A stretch of 64,000 bases of DNA from ZC4RG25 sp023428365 (GTDB lineage: Bacteria > Pseudomonadota > Alphaproteobacteria > Rhizobiales > Hyphomicrobiaceae): NCBI GenBank assembly GCA_050283925.1, contig JBNOAI010000008.1, positions 1-64,000 on the forward strand. Direction: 5' to 3'. Within the stretch, counting starts at the first letter, position 1; the number at the start of each line of letters is the position of its first letter. Position numbers and translations under genes: made by a program. The notes under the pieces are model-generated. The model did not search any database and had not been told where the DNA came from. It was given only the letters and a program-made list of their open reading frames with translations. Below, piece by piece: positions 30,101-38,858 of this stretch.

Positions 30101-33100
30101 GCGGCAAGAGGCGCTATTGAAGAAGCGCCCATGTCGTTCTGCAGCCTCTGGGCGATGAGCAGATACGTGCCCGGAACCGTTTGCGGGACGGCTACCGCTC
30201 CACGCGAAGCCACAAACCCCGCGCCTTTCAGAGCCGCGATCCAGCTTTCAGCATCCCGCAGCGCGGGAACTGAGGCATAGGTGACGCGGTGAAAATTGTC
30301 CGGCTCTGTCTCGGATAAGACTGCCATCGCTCCGTCGGCCAGACACGCGGGCAATGCCGCCAACAGATCATCGCAGCGGTCGAGTTGCCCAAGTCCGTTC
30401 ACCGAAACAACGAGATCGAACGGCCCACGGTTCTTGAGAGCCTCCATATCCGCATCGACGCGAACCACCTCGATTGCCGGTGAGCGGGCCCATTGGCTGG
30501 CTGCGCGGGAAACCCGGCTGTCATCGGTATCCGCGACCAGATATTGGCCCGAAGCGCCTTCGATGATGGGGATCAGAGAACCGATAAGCCCACCGCCAGA
30601 TACTCCGAGCTGGAGGACTCTCAATGGCCTCAGCTTCGGCCAATGCGAGACGACCGTCCCGACGAGTCCTGCCACCATATCGATCTGCGCCCGTGTCCGC
30701 GGCGACGCACATTGGACGTGCTCCAGCGTTGCCGATGCGTGAGCAATGGCATCGACAGATCGTCCTGACAGCCATGACGGAAGTTCCCGCGCCGTAGTGA
30801 GGAGCATGACGCTTTCCGCCGACCAACTCGGATCGTCGTGCAAGATCGCCGTCAACACGTCCTGCAATTCGGGAAGCGGACAGGTTTCTGTCAGTCGCCA
30901 TACGCCCTGGCTCGCCTCCGCAAGGTCGCTCTCGTAAAGAACATCGAGCAAACGCTCGACGACCGCAGCGCGCGCCGCATGCGCATCACCCGAATCTTCC
31001 CCGATCTTATGCAGCGACGGCGATGTAACTGCAGACAGGTCGAGAATGCCGCCCTCATCGGCAAACGACTTCAGTACATCGTAGGCAACGCGGCGCGCAG
31101 CAATATCAATCAGAAGCAGGTTTTCCGACAGCTTCCCCCGTGCTGTTTTGTCGAGCACCGGCGCGACCTTTGCCAACGGCTTGGCGATCCGCGACAGAAG
31201 CGGCGCGATGCGTTTTTCCGCCTCTACAGGCAAGGCGCGAACGATCTTATCGACGTGATAGGCCGCTTGATGCAGGCGCAGGCGATGTGAAAGGGACGCT
31301 GCCCGAAAGCGGGCCTCGTCAACCGTTGCGATCAACGTCCCGTCAGCATTGAACAAAGCGAAATCAGCCACCGCAGACCTTGCGTTGTAGCTACGCAGAG
31401 TAATGCGCGCAGTCGCCACGCGCTCACCCGGGCTGTAGACGCGCAACACACCAATGCGGATCGGAATGTAGGCCTGCTTATTCTCGCCGAGCTTCAGGCG
31501 CGTGAAGATGACGTTCAGCCCATGGAAGCAGGCATCGAAATCGACGGGATGCAGGATGTACCCGCCACCGCCATCGTGTTCCGTGGCATCCGGTGCTGAA
31601 AGTTCTACCTCTACATGATGGTCGCCAACTTCCCGGCAGGCGATCACGCGGCGGAACGCCGGGCCGTATTCGAGATGAAAATCCCGCGCCAGACGATAGA
31701 TCCGATCAAGCGGTGCCGCGATTGGATCGGTTTCGCGGACCGGCGCGCTAATATCCGGGATTGCACTCGACGGCGTTTGCCCAAAGCGCGCTCGCATGTG
31801 CGTCTGACGCTCATTCGCCGTCAAACGCGCGCGGCTGGATATGGACACCGTTCCACTCTCAGTATCCAGCCGCGTACGAAGTTCCTGCGTGACGTCGGCC
31901 GATAGCTCGAGAGCCTGAATGAAGTCCACATCGCGCAATTCGACGCGATCCGTCTTCAAACCATGGCTCGCCGCCGCAAGCGCCATCTCAACATAACCGG
32001 TCCCCGGCATGATCGTCTTGCCGTCAACCTTATGGTCCTTCAGGAACGGCACCATCTCAGTATCGAGCTGCCGATCCCAGATCAGATCCTCCAACCTGAA
32101 CTGCGCGCCAAGGAGTGGATGCTGGGTGTGCGCCGGATTGAATGTCGCAAGGGCTTCCGAACTGGGGCTCGGGCGAAACGGTTTGTTCTGCCAGGGATAG
32201 TGCGGCAAGCGGATGTTGGATGCTGTCGGCGGCGGACCATAGGCAGCTTCGACATCAAAACGAGCACCCGCAACGATGGCCCGGGCGAATGCAGCGAGAA
32301 CCGGATCAAGGTCGGCGCTATCATCCTCGCGCCCAAGCGTCGTCACCACCTGGGTTTCGCAATCGAGGTCTGCAACGTTGTCCTGGATATAGTTGCGCAG
32401 GATCGAACGCGGCCCGATTTCCACGAATACTTGGCACCCGGTTTTTCCAGCGGCGCCCAGGGCCTTTTGGAATTCAACCGGTTCGCGGACGTTCTTCCAC
32501 CAGTAGTTGGCGCCGAGCTCGCTCCCCTCGATGATCGTTCCTGTCACTGTCGAACAGAACGACAGATCGGACGCGACCGGCCTCACGTCGGCCAAGGCCT
32601 CGATGATCGGGTCACGTGCTCGATCGAGAAGCGCCGAATGGAACGGATAGGCGATATCCAGCAACGTTGCGGCGATCCGATCCTTCCGGGTCAGCCTCAT
32701 CAACTTGCGGATATCCACTTCAGTGCCAGCAACCGTAACTGAACGGGGCGAATTGACCGCAGCGATCGCAATCGTCTTCAGGCGAGCCTTCGTAATGTAC
32801 TTGCGAACCTCGTCGGCCGGGGCCTGCACCGCAGCCATCAGGCCCAATCCACGTGCCAGTTCCTGATATTGCGAACGCGCGCGGATCACGGCGACAGCTT
32901 GTGCCAGATCCAGCGCCCCGGAGATATGGGCGGCCGCAACCTCACCGACGCTATGACCGATTACGGCGTCCGGCCGCAGACCTTGTGCGATCAGTGTTTT
33001 GGCCAACGCCACCTGGACCGCAAACAACAGAGGCTGGGCAGCCCCGGTGTATTGGAGACGCTCCTCGACGTCATCGGCGTGAAGCAGTCTTTCAAGACTT

Positions 33101-34926
33101 TCGTCCGTCAGCGCGCGATAGTGGGTATCGACCGCGCGGAAATGGCTACGAAACACCGCAGAACGGGAAAACGCCGTGCGTCCCATGCCGCCCCATTGCG
33201 CGCCATTCCCTGAGAATACAAAGGCCGTCTTCGCCATGCGCCCGATCGCCGTGCCGACGATGACGTTCGTCGGCTGCTGACCACCGACAAATCCTTCCAG
33301 CGCCTCCGCGGCCTCTTTCCTTTCACTGGCCAGGATGAGCAGCCTCTCCGGCAGAAGATCGCGGCAATGCGCCGTCGCACCAGTGATCGACGAGAAATCG
33401 GAGCCGTCACTCGGGCTCTTTCGCAATATCGTCCCCTGGCGCTTGGCCAAATCCATCAATGCATCACGGCATTGGGCCGACAACAGCAGTGCTGATGGCT
33501 CGACATCAACGTCTGCGGGCTCCGCACATTCGCCACGAACTTGAATGCGCTGTGGTGGGGACGCTGCTCTGTCAGCAAGCGCAGCGATAACGACGTGAAC
33601 GTTTGTGCCGCCGAACCCGAAATTGTTGACGCCAGCGAGCAGCTCTTCATCCTCACCGGCACTCGGAAACGATATCGGTTCTTGAGCAACCTGAAGCTTC
33701 AGGTCGTCGAACGGAATGTGCGGGTTGAGTTTTTCGACATGCAGCGTTGCCGGAAGGATGCCGTGCTCCAGCGCTAGCTGAGCTTTCAACAGCCCAACCA
33801 GCCCGGACGCCGGTTCCAGATGTCCGACGTTCGATTTGGCCGATCCGATCGGAAGTGGCGAGGTTCGCCCGGCGCCCAGCACATTGCCCAGCGCAAAAGC
33901 TTCAGCGGGATCGCCAACCTGAGTACCCGTCCCATGCGCTTCGACAAACGCCAGCCGATTGAAATCGATATTGGAACGTTCGTATAGCGCCCGTAAAAGA
34001 GCCGCCTGCTGTTCCGATGATGGCAGCGCCACTCCGGACGTACGACCATCCGAATTCATGGCGCACGCGACGATCTCTCCGTGCACGCGCCGACGCGCCA
34101 GTTGGCCGTCACTGCGCTGAAGGACGAGGACAACGCCCCCTTCGGATCGCACGTAGCCGTTCGCACGATGATCGAACGGACGGCACAGACCGTCCGGCGA
34201 CAACATGGACGCCGCGCAAAAACCCATGAAGTTGAATGGGCTTAGCAGCGCATTTACGCCGCCGACGATAGCCGCATCAATCTTGCCCGCCTTCAGATCC
34301 TGTATGGCGTAGTCCAGCGCAACCAGCGACGACGAACAAGCGGTATCGAGCGTCAGGCTGGGGCCGCGCAAATCAAACTGATAGGAGACACGATTGGCAA
34401 TGATCGACAGGGAGTTGCCTGTCATCAGATAGGAATCGGTGCCCGCCGGATCAAAAAACTGACGATGGCTGTTCTCCATCGACGAGGCGCCCATATAAAC
34501 GCCGATGTTTTGCCGCGCCAATGTCGAGGGCGGGATGCCAGCGTCCTCCAATGCCTCCCATGTCAACTGCAGGATGAGACGTTGCTGGGGGTCCATTTGC
34601 CGGGCTTCGCGCGGCGTGATTGCGAACACGCCCGGATCGAAACCCCAAACATCATCGATGACGCCTGCCGCGAACGTGTAGGCCTTGCCCGGCTCCCCGC
34701 GCCGGTTACTCAGATACCAGGCCTGGGTGAAGCGTTCCTCGGGAACGCTGGATACACTGCAGCGCTGCTCAATGAGCAATTTCCAGAACTCGTCAACAGA
34801 CTCGGCGCCGGGCAAACGACATGCGCGTCCAACCACCTGAATACGCGGCAACTCTCCCCCTCTCCGCAAGCCAACCGACTTACCGTACCAGCCCGCTACC
34901 CCACCACATCCCCCGCAATGCGACAC
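27148..34926 (-). CDS. rkpA: Type I polyketide synthase (KS-AT-DH-MT?-ER-KR-ACP), RkpA-like
   Basis: A single-module, fully reducing PKS of up to 2592 residues. KS about 26-450 with the triad C197 (DTACSSS), H331 (EAHGTGT) and H369 (NVGHL). AT about 568-890 with GHSVGE around S659 and the substrate-loop motif YPFHS. DH about 935-1215 with H965 in the H-x-x-x-G-x-x-x-x-P pattern and HPVDFDACF. A methyltransferase-like segment about 1420-1600. ER about 1850-2165 (HGAAGGVGLAAVQVAKR). KR about 2185-2430 (GGTGGFGLEFA; S2319, Y2332, N2336). ACP with S2501 in GMDSLMGLEL. It has no thioesterase; the oxoamine synthase follows with a four-base overlap. All reducing activities imply a saturated fatty-acid-like chain, as proposed for RkpA in K-antigen synthesis. 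The GTG at 34926 adds a Gly/Cys-rich leader; a TTG at 34851 after GGGGGAG is an attractive alternative start. Confidence 0.9.
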   Translation of the reverse strand: MSHCGGCGGVAGWYGKSVGLRRGGELPRIQVVGRACRLPGAESVDEFWKLLIEQRCSVSSVPEERFTQAWYLSNRRGEPGKAYTFAAGVIDDVWGFDPGVFAITPREARQMDPQQRLILQLTWEALEDAGIPPSTLARQNIGVYMGASSMENSHRQFFDPAGTDSYLMTGNSLSIIANRVSYQFDLRGPSLTLDTACSSSLVALDYAIQDLKAGKIDAAIVGGVNALLSPFNFMGFCAASMLSPDGLCRPFDHRANGYVRSEGGVVLVLQRSDGQLARRRVHGEIVACAMNSDGRTSGVALPSSEQQAALLRALYERSNIDFNRLAFVEAHGTGTQVGDPAEAFALGNVLGAGRTSPLPIGSAKSNVGHLEPASGLVGLLKAQLALEHGILPATLHVEKLNPHIPFDDLKLQVAQEPISFPSAGEDEELLAGVNNFGFGGTNVHVVIAALADRAASPPQRIQVRGECAEPADVDVEPSALLLSAQCRDALMDLAKRQGTILRKSPSDGSDFSSITGATAHCRDLLPERLLILASERKEAAEALEGFVGGQQPTNVIVGTAIGRMAKTAFVFSGNGAQWGGMGRTAFSRSAVFRSHFRAVDTHYRALTDESLERLLHADDVEERLQYTGAAQPLLFAVQVALAKTLIAQGLRPDAVIGHSVGEVAAAHISGALDLAQAVAVIRARSQYQELARGLGLMAAVQAPADEVRKYITKARLKTIAIAAVNSPRSVTVAGTEVDIRKLMRLTRKDRIAATLLDIAYPFHSALLDRARDPIIEALADVRPVASDLSFCSTVTGTIIEGSELGANYWWKNVREPVEFQKALGAAGKTGCQVFVEIGPRSILRNYIQDNVADLDCETQVVTTLGREDDSADLDPVLAAFARAIVAGARFDVEAAYGPPPTASNIRLPHYPWQNKPFRPSPSSEALATFNPAHTQHPLLGAQFRLEDLIWDRQLDTEMVPFLKDHKVDGKTIMPGTGYVEMALAAASHGLKTDRVELRDVDFIQALELSADVTQELRTRLDTESGTVSISSRARLTANERQTHMRARFGQTPSSAIPDISAPVRETDPIAAPLDRIYRLARDFHLEYGPAFRRVIACREVGDHHVEVELSAPDATEHDGGGGYILHPVDFDACFHGLNVIFTRLKLGENKQAYIPIRIGVLRVYSPGERVATARITLRSYNARSAVADFALFNADGTLIATVDEARFRAASLSHRLRLHQAAYHVDKIVRALPVEAEKRIAPLLSRIAKPLAKVAPVLDKTARGKLSENLLLIDIAARRVAYDVLKSFADEGGILDLSAVTSPSLHKIGEDSGDAHAARAAVVERLLDVLYESDLAEASQGVWRLTETCPLPELQDVLTAILHDDPSWSAESVMLLTTARELPSWLSGRSVDAIAHASATLEHVQCASPRTRAQIDMVAGLVGTVVSHWPKLRPLRVLQLGVSGGGLIGSLIPIIEGASGQYLVADTDDSRVSRAASQWARSPAIEVVRVDADMEALKNRGPFDLVVSVNGLGQLDRCDDLLAALPACLADGAMAVLSETEPDNFHRVTYASVPALRDAESWIAALKGAGFVASRGAVAVPQTVPGTYLLIAQRLQNDMGASSIAPLAAIDDKLSDVASIRPSVVILCSGGKSRAEAAMQRAFDAEGFMAKVINLRPRGQSKKKTKANGGHIPSAETDLNAIIAAREDGPGLIDIVYASQSDPVSGDDHMTALSSRTDELTILLNALGDRPARLWIVAEGGARSLVDLGSSCPVQTGVWSYGRTAINEFGKLDIRLVDFSEKLTGSKKAARLADLLRAPGQLRELVLTGDAAIGLQVRRGLPNAVGGQELAGETAAEDNATVLTQTQFGNLDELTWVKRVRQAPGQGEVEIEVAYAGLNFRDVMWSLGLLPEEALEDGFAGPTVGFECSGRVVRVGEGVTQLVAGDSVIAMAPACFASHVTVSARAVAAAPQAVALRDAATIPVAFLTACYALEHLARIRTGEWVLIHGAAGGVGLAAVQVAKRHGAQIIATAGTDEKRGLLKMFGADNVLDTRSLDFVDQVRAITGSGVNVVLNSLAGEAMERSLELVRPFGRFIELGKRDFYANTKVGLRPFRRNVSYFGVDADQLLTHQPAVAQEVFEGLVSGFNDGAFVALPYRAFKSDDVVDAFRLMQKSGHIGKILVEAPKPDCGQEDTVSEFRASDIGAHVVFGGTGGFGLEFAHWLADRGARDVVLVSRSGGEREKLDGLTKSLAERGVALRVATCDVTDRDAVGALLSDIRQRGRIAGIAHTAMVLDDCLIQSLSRQRLDKVLAPKVVGAQNLDHLTRNDNLDYFIMFSSAAAMFGNPGQASYVAANGYLDGLARRRAAEGHTALAVAWGAITDVGILTRQKNTAESLARHTGGQRFTARDGLDLLARVLIRPDCGITLTNVALAAMNWGMARDFLHIMSTPAYEIISREAKGTVAGADGRGDLRNAVKGLDDQAAKKLVAEYLTNEVAAIFRMPPQDINPKRSLSELGMDSLMGLELRMAVEREISVDIMGISMSDGTTINDIAEHIAAKLRGASHDDEGDIAEGMDLLSKHVVEEIEIDQLHAFAEQVSEREAALQQRRVS

Positions 34927-35334
34927 GTGAAAAGATATGAAAAATCAGCAAGACGATCACATACGACGTTCACTGCGTATCAGTCCAATCCAGCAATAGC
35001 GCATACGCTTTAAGCGCCTCCTTTGTAACGTGGAGACGATGGAGTGCAAGCACCGAAAATCGAACCCACCACCATGTCGATAGACTTATGGCCCGCTCGA
35101 TATTTTGTGCAAAGCCTTGCTATTCAGGGATTTTCCGACACAAGCTCTTCGAACCTCCAATCAGAGCCATCCGCCAAACGACGAGACGCATACAGATAAT
35201 TTTTGATGAAGTGAAACCTATAAGCCTCACTGAGGCTGCGCAAAAACATCGTTCCAAGCCCACGCATTGACATGCATCGCCACCCCGTTATGCGCTTCAC
35301 GCACGAATGGCATCGCAGAAAGGTATAGCTAGCG
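34927..35334. promoter_or_regulatory. Divergent promoter region between the PKS and SDR operons
   Basis: About 400 bases separating the minus-strand PKS operon from the plus-strand SDR-kpsM-kpsT-kpsE operon. It must carry both promoters. It is AT-richer than the flanking genes (for example around 35095-35215). Frames in it do not resemble proteins. I could not identify a clear sigma-70 pair or operator. Confidence 0.4.
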
Positions 35335-36123
35335 ATGAATCTCTTGGGCGACCGCCTCGCACACGTCGCCATAACGGGTGCCAGCACAGGAATCGGAGCG
35401 GCACTCGCGGAGCAATATGCATCGCCCGGGCGACGGCTCTCGTTGCTGGGGCGCCGCACGGCGTCACTCTATGACATTGCCGGACGCTGCGAGAAGCTTG
35501 GCGCGTCGGTTGACGTTCAGCAGCGAGACGTTCGCGATGCCGATGAAATCGCGCTCTGGTATTTGTGCATTGAGCGGCATCAACCTGTTGATGTGCTGAT
35601 CGTCAACGCTGGCATCTTTGACGGCCACGGGCCTGATGACGCGCTTGAAACGCCGTCCGAGGCGCGCGATCTCGTCAATACGAACCTCCTCGGCGCGATA
35701 CACACCGCTCAAGCAGCGTTACCGCACATGATGGCCCGGAAACGCGGCCATATTGCCTTTGTGAGTTCGCTGGCGGCCCGCCTGCCGTCCGCTGACGCTC
35801 CGACATATAGCGCCAGCAAAGCCGGATTGGCGGCCTACGCTGAAGCGCTTCGCGAGTTTCTGCTCGACTACAACGTGACCATCTCAACAATATACCCAGG
35901 TCACGTCGGAACAGCGCAGACGGAGTTGCATATCGGCCCTCTGCCGTTGATCATATCTCCAACCGATGCCGCACGCAGAATTCGCCGCGCCTTGGATAGA
36001 GGACAGACACACCTCGCGTTTCCACGGCGAGCCGCGTGGCTGGTTGCGGCAAGCCGATGTCTTCCATGGCGGTTGCGCGCACGAACATCTCGGGGCAGTA
36101 GGTTTAAGGTAAGGAAGACATAG
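35335..36123 (+). CDS. rkpH: Short-chain dehydrogenase/reductase, RkpH-like
   Basis: A 262-residue classical SDR. The cofactor motif TGASTGIG is at 14-21, NAG at 91-93, the catalytic Ser in FVSSLAA (144-145), and Y158/K162 in YSASK. R40/R41 after the second strand (LLGRR) favour NADP(H). A basic hydrophobic C-terminus (AAWLVAASRCLPWRLRAR) may touch the membrane. SDRs of this kind reduce 3-ketoacyl or alpha-amino-ketone products; RkpH in the Sinorhizobium rkp-1 region is the likely counterpart. AAAGG lies about ten bases before the ATG. It starts the operon continuing with kpsM after seven bases. A role in reducing the product of the oxoamine synthase is inference. Confidence 0.8.
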   Translation: MNLLGDRLAHVAITGASTGIGAALAEQYASPGRRLSLLGRRTASLYDIAGRCEKLGASVDVQQRDVRDADEIALWYLCIERHQPVDVLIVNAGIFDGHGPDDALETPSEARDLVNTNLLGAIHTAQAALPHMMARKRGHIAFVSSLAARLPSADAPTYSASKAGLAAYAEALREFLLDYNVTISTIYPGHVGTAQTELHIGPLPLIISPTDAARRIRRALDRGQTHLAFPRRAAWLVAASRCLPWRLRARTSRGSRFKVRKT

Positions 36124-36130
36124 GCGCTCA

Positions 36131-36943
36131 GTGTGCCAGGAGAACGAGGACAGAGCATTGGCTGCGGCACACGGGTTAGCCTCATCATTGAAAATCCAGC
36201 TCCGCGTCATCGGAGCGCTGGTGCTCCGCGAAATGCGTGTCCGCTTTGGACATTCCCAGATCGGCTATCTTTGGGCCATTGCCGAACCCCTAGCTTATAT
36301 TACTGCCTTCTCCGCAATGTTTTACTACCTTGATCGCCACCCGCCGTTCGGGAACAGCATGGCGCTGTTCTTCGCAACCGGCATCCTACCCTTCAACATG
36401 TTTCGCAATCTGGGCAACCAGGTTGCCGCCTGCTTCAATGCCAATCAGGCACTATTGGCCTATCCGATCGTGCAACCGATTGATACGGCAATAGCGCGCG
36501 GCATCCTTGAGGTTGCAACCGCGATCTTCATCATGAGCATCGTCTTCGGTGGATTGTTCCTGACAACCAACATTCCGCGTCCGGCCAATGTCATGCGCAT
36601 GCTTGAGGCTCTGAGCCTCCTTGCCCTTCTCGGCTTTGGAATCGGCCTGATCAGTGCCGTGATCATCACGCACATCGCATCGTGGCAGAACGTTTTTCGT
36701 ATGCTCATGACGCCGATGCTATTCGTATCAGGAGTTTTTTATTCTCTGGACTCTTTGCCTTCCCATCTACGCGAGTATTTAGCCTGGAACCCGGTGCTGC
36801 ACGGCGTCGAGATGTTTCGCAGCGGCTACTATACGAACTACCGCGCCCCAGATCTCGACGTATTCTATCTGCTATTCTGCAGTCTAGTCGCAACGTTTCT
36901 CGCACTTGCCATGGAGCGCACCATGCGGGGACGGATCGAATGA
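36131..36943 (+). CDS. kpsM: Capsule ABC exporter permease KpsM
   Basis: A 270-residue ABC-2 type inner-membrane permease. The amphipathic N-terminus VIGALVLREMRVRFGHSQIGYLWAIAEPL is diagnostic of the KpsM/RfbA family (shown here in outline: LREMRxRFG, then G-Y-L-W-A-x-x-E-P). About six membrane segments follow, ending with the conserved NPVLHGVEMFRSGYY loop. It forms the channel that moves lipid-linked capsule out of the cytoplasm, powered by KpsT. The GTG at 36131 gives the longest form; a TTG at 36158, with GAGGA eight bases upstream, is perhaps the real start. The stop overlaps the kpsT start as ATGA. Confidence 0.9.
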   Translation: MCQENEDRALAAAHGLASSLKIQLRVIGALVLREMRVRFGHSQIGYLWAIAEPLAYITAFSAMFYYLDRHPPFGNSMALFFATGILPFNMFRNLGNQVAACFNANQALLAYPIVQPIDTAIARGILEVATAIFIMSIVFGGLFLTTNIPRPANVMRMLEALSLLALLGFGIGLISAVIITHIASWQNVFRMLMTPMLFVSGVFYSLDSLPSHLREYLAWNPVLHGVEMFRSGYYTNYRAPDLDVFYLLFCSLVATFLALAMERTMRGRIE

Positions 36944-37593
36944 TCGAGTTCATCGGCGTCCAAAAACGCTACCGCGTCCGCGACGGCCACAAGGTGATCC
37001 TGTCCGATCTGACCATGCGTTTCCCCCAACGGAACATCGCAATCCTCGGCGAAAATGGAGCAGGAAAATCCACCTTGATGCGTCTGATTGCCGGGTCCGA
37101 ACAGGTCGATGCGGGTGAGATCCGACGCAACACTAAGGTTTCGTTCCCACTCGGGTTTGCCGGTAGCTTCAACGGCTCCCTGACGGGGTTGGAGAACGCA
37201 ACGTTCGTCGCCCGCATCTATGGACAGGACACTGAAACAGTCCTGGACTTCGTCAGAGAGTTTGCCGAGCTCGGCGACCACCTCAATATGCCGGTGCGTA
37301 CCTATTCCTCTGGTATGCGCGCCCGCCTGGCGTTCGGCGTCAGTCTTGCCGTGGATTTCGAATGCTATCTGGTCGATGAAATTACAGCCGTCGGCGACAG
37401 CAGATTCCAGAAGCGCTCCAAGGCCGCATTCAAAACCAAGCTCGAGAAAGCCAACATCATCATGATCTCGCACTCTACCGGTACATTGCGCGACTACTGC
37501 GACTTGGGCGCAGTGCTTCACAATGGGCAACTGACCCTCTACGACAACCTTCAGGACGCGGTCGCCCAGCATGAGAAGAACCAGAACAGTTGA
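36940..37593 (+). CDS. kpsT: Capsule ABC exporter ATPase KpsT
   Basis: A 217-residue ATP-binding protein. Walker A GENGAGKST at 37-45, signature YSSGMRARLAFG at 122-133, Walker B ECYLVDE at 141-147, D-loop after it and the switch His in MISHS (H178). Short length with no C-terminal carbohydrate-binding domain fits group 2 capsule exporters, rather than Wzt-type O-antigen exporters. The ATG at 36940 overlaps the kpsM stop by four bases, so the larger in-frame extension to 36682 inside kpsM is not used. The kpsE frame begins at or just after its stop. Confidence 0.92.
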   Translation: MIEFIGVQKRYRVRDGHKVILSDLTMRFPQRNIAILGENGAGKSTLMRLIAGSEQVDAGEIRRNTKVSFPLGFAGSFNGSLTGLENATFVARIYGQDTETVLDFVREFAELGDHLNMPVRTYSSGMRARLAFGVSLAVDFECYLVDEITAVGDSRFQKRSKAAFKTKLEKANIIMISHSTGTLRDYCDLGAVLHNGQLTLYDNLQDAVAQHEKNQNS

Positions 37594-37607
37594 ACAGTGA
37601 CAGTGCA

Positions 37608-38852
37608 ATGACAGCGGACGTTGTGAAACAAAGCGCAGACAGTACCCGCGCAGCCGCTTCTTCGGACAAGGCAACGTGCGTCGCCAGCTCGTCCTCAAGC
37701 ACGCCGGTCACGCAGCCTAAAGGCCGTACGCCACAGAAGAAGCGGCGTCGGCGGCTCTGGATGTCGGCAGTGTTGTTCGTGCTTATCCCATCACTGGCAA
37801 CAACAACCTACTACACCCTCGTCGCGGCCAATCAATATGCCGTCGAGGTCAGGTTCGCGGTCCGAGGTTTGGACGCGGCTGGAGGCCCAGACCTGCTTGG
37901 TATGTTCACGGGCGCGGCATCTTCAGGGTCAACCTTGACCGACGCTTACATCCTCATGGACTACATCCACAGCAAGGAGATCCTTCTACGGATGTCGGAT
38001 GAATTCGATGTCCAGAAGGTCTTCAATCACCCCAATGCCGATTTCTGGGCGGCCTTTTCATCTCCTGGCGCACCGACAGAGGACTTTCTCGACTATTGGA
38101 AACGCATGGTGCGCACCAGCCTGGACAGCAGTTCGCGGATTCTCACCGTCGAGGTTCGCACCTTCGACCCCGATGATGCGGTCAGAGTTGCGCAATCGAT
38201 CCTCGGGTTGAGCGAGAAGCTTGTCAACGAGCTGTCGGAGCGTTCCCGGCAGGATGCCGTGCACAGCGCAACTCAGGAAGTCGCGCGAATGGAAGATCGC
38301 CTGCGTCGCAGCGGTGAAGCTCTGCGCACCTTCCGCGAAAAGCAGCAGGATATCGATCCGGCTTTGACCGCGCAGGCCAACCTGCAACGGCTGTCGGCAA
38401 TTCAATCGCAGATCAACGAAGCGCGTGCCCGGCTTTCCTCCCAGCGCAGCTACATGCAGGAGACCGCACCACCGGTGCAATTCACGGTGACGCAAATCAA
38501 AGCCCTCGAACAGCAGCTCAAGACAGAGCGCGACCGCCTCGGCCAAGGTGAAGAAAAACTCGGCAAAGGCAACAGTACGCTCAGTGGCGTCGTCGAGGAC
38601 TACCAGTCGCTCCTTCTGGAGCAGGAGTTTGCGCAGAAGGCCTATATCTCAGCGCAAAGCTCTCTCGAACGCGCCCGCGTCACAGCCGATCAACAGCAAC
38701 GATACCTTGGAACATTTGTTCCGCCGCGCAGGCCGGAGACTGCGATCTATCCGACCCGCATCATCAACATCGCTGTTTTCTTCGTACTCAATCTCATTCT
38801 GTGGGCCATCGGTGTGCTGGCAGTCTACGCGGTACGCGATCACACATCGTAG
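37608..38852 (+). CDS. kpsE: Capsule export inner-membrane adaptor KpsE (PCP family)
   Basis: A 414-residue polysaccharide co-polymerase/adaptor. A Ser/Thr-rich cytoplasmic N-terminus ends in KKRRRRLW, then the first membrane segment (MSAVLFVLIPSLATTTYYTL). The periplasmic part contains YAVEVRFAVRG (the conserved strand after TM1) and a long coiled coil at about 190-350, then PRRPETAIYPTRI before the second membrane segment (NIAVFFVLNLILWAIGVLAVY). KpsE links KpsMT to the outer-membrane KpsD. I chose the ATG at 37608; a TTG at 37590 overlapping the kpsT stop as TTGA is also plausible. Its stop lies six bases from the convergent gene at 38859. Confidence 0.88.
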   Translation: MTADVVKQSADSTRAAASSDKATCVASSSSSTPVTQPKGRTPQKKRRRRLWMSAVLFVLIPSLATTTYYTLVAANQYAVEVRFAVRGLDAAGGPDLLGMFTGAASSGSTLTDAYILMDYIHSKEILLRMSDEFDVQKVFNHPNADFWAAFSSPGAPTEDFLDYWKRMVRTSLDSSSRILTVEVRTFDPDDAVRVAQSILGLSEKLVNELSERSRQDAVHSATQEVARMEDRLRRSGEALRTFREKQQDIDPALTAQANLQRLSAIQSQINEARARLSSQRSYMQETAPPVQFTVTQIKALEQQLKTERDRLGQGEEKLGKGNSTLSGVVEDYQSLLLEQEFAQKAYISAQSSLERARVTADQQQRYLGTFVPPRRPETAIYPTRIINIAVFFVLNLILWAIGVLAVYAVRDHTS

Positions 38853-38858
38853 CAGCGA

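Noticed and set aside
36682..36939. In-frame 5' extension of kpsT inside kpsM
   Set aside because: kpsM is clearly coding there, and the ATG at 36940 overlapping the kpsM stop is the standard arrangement with the ABC domain starting at once.
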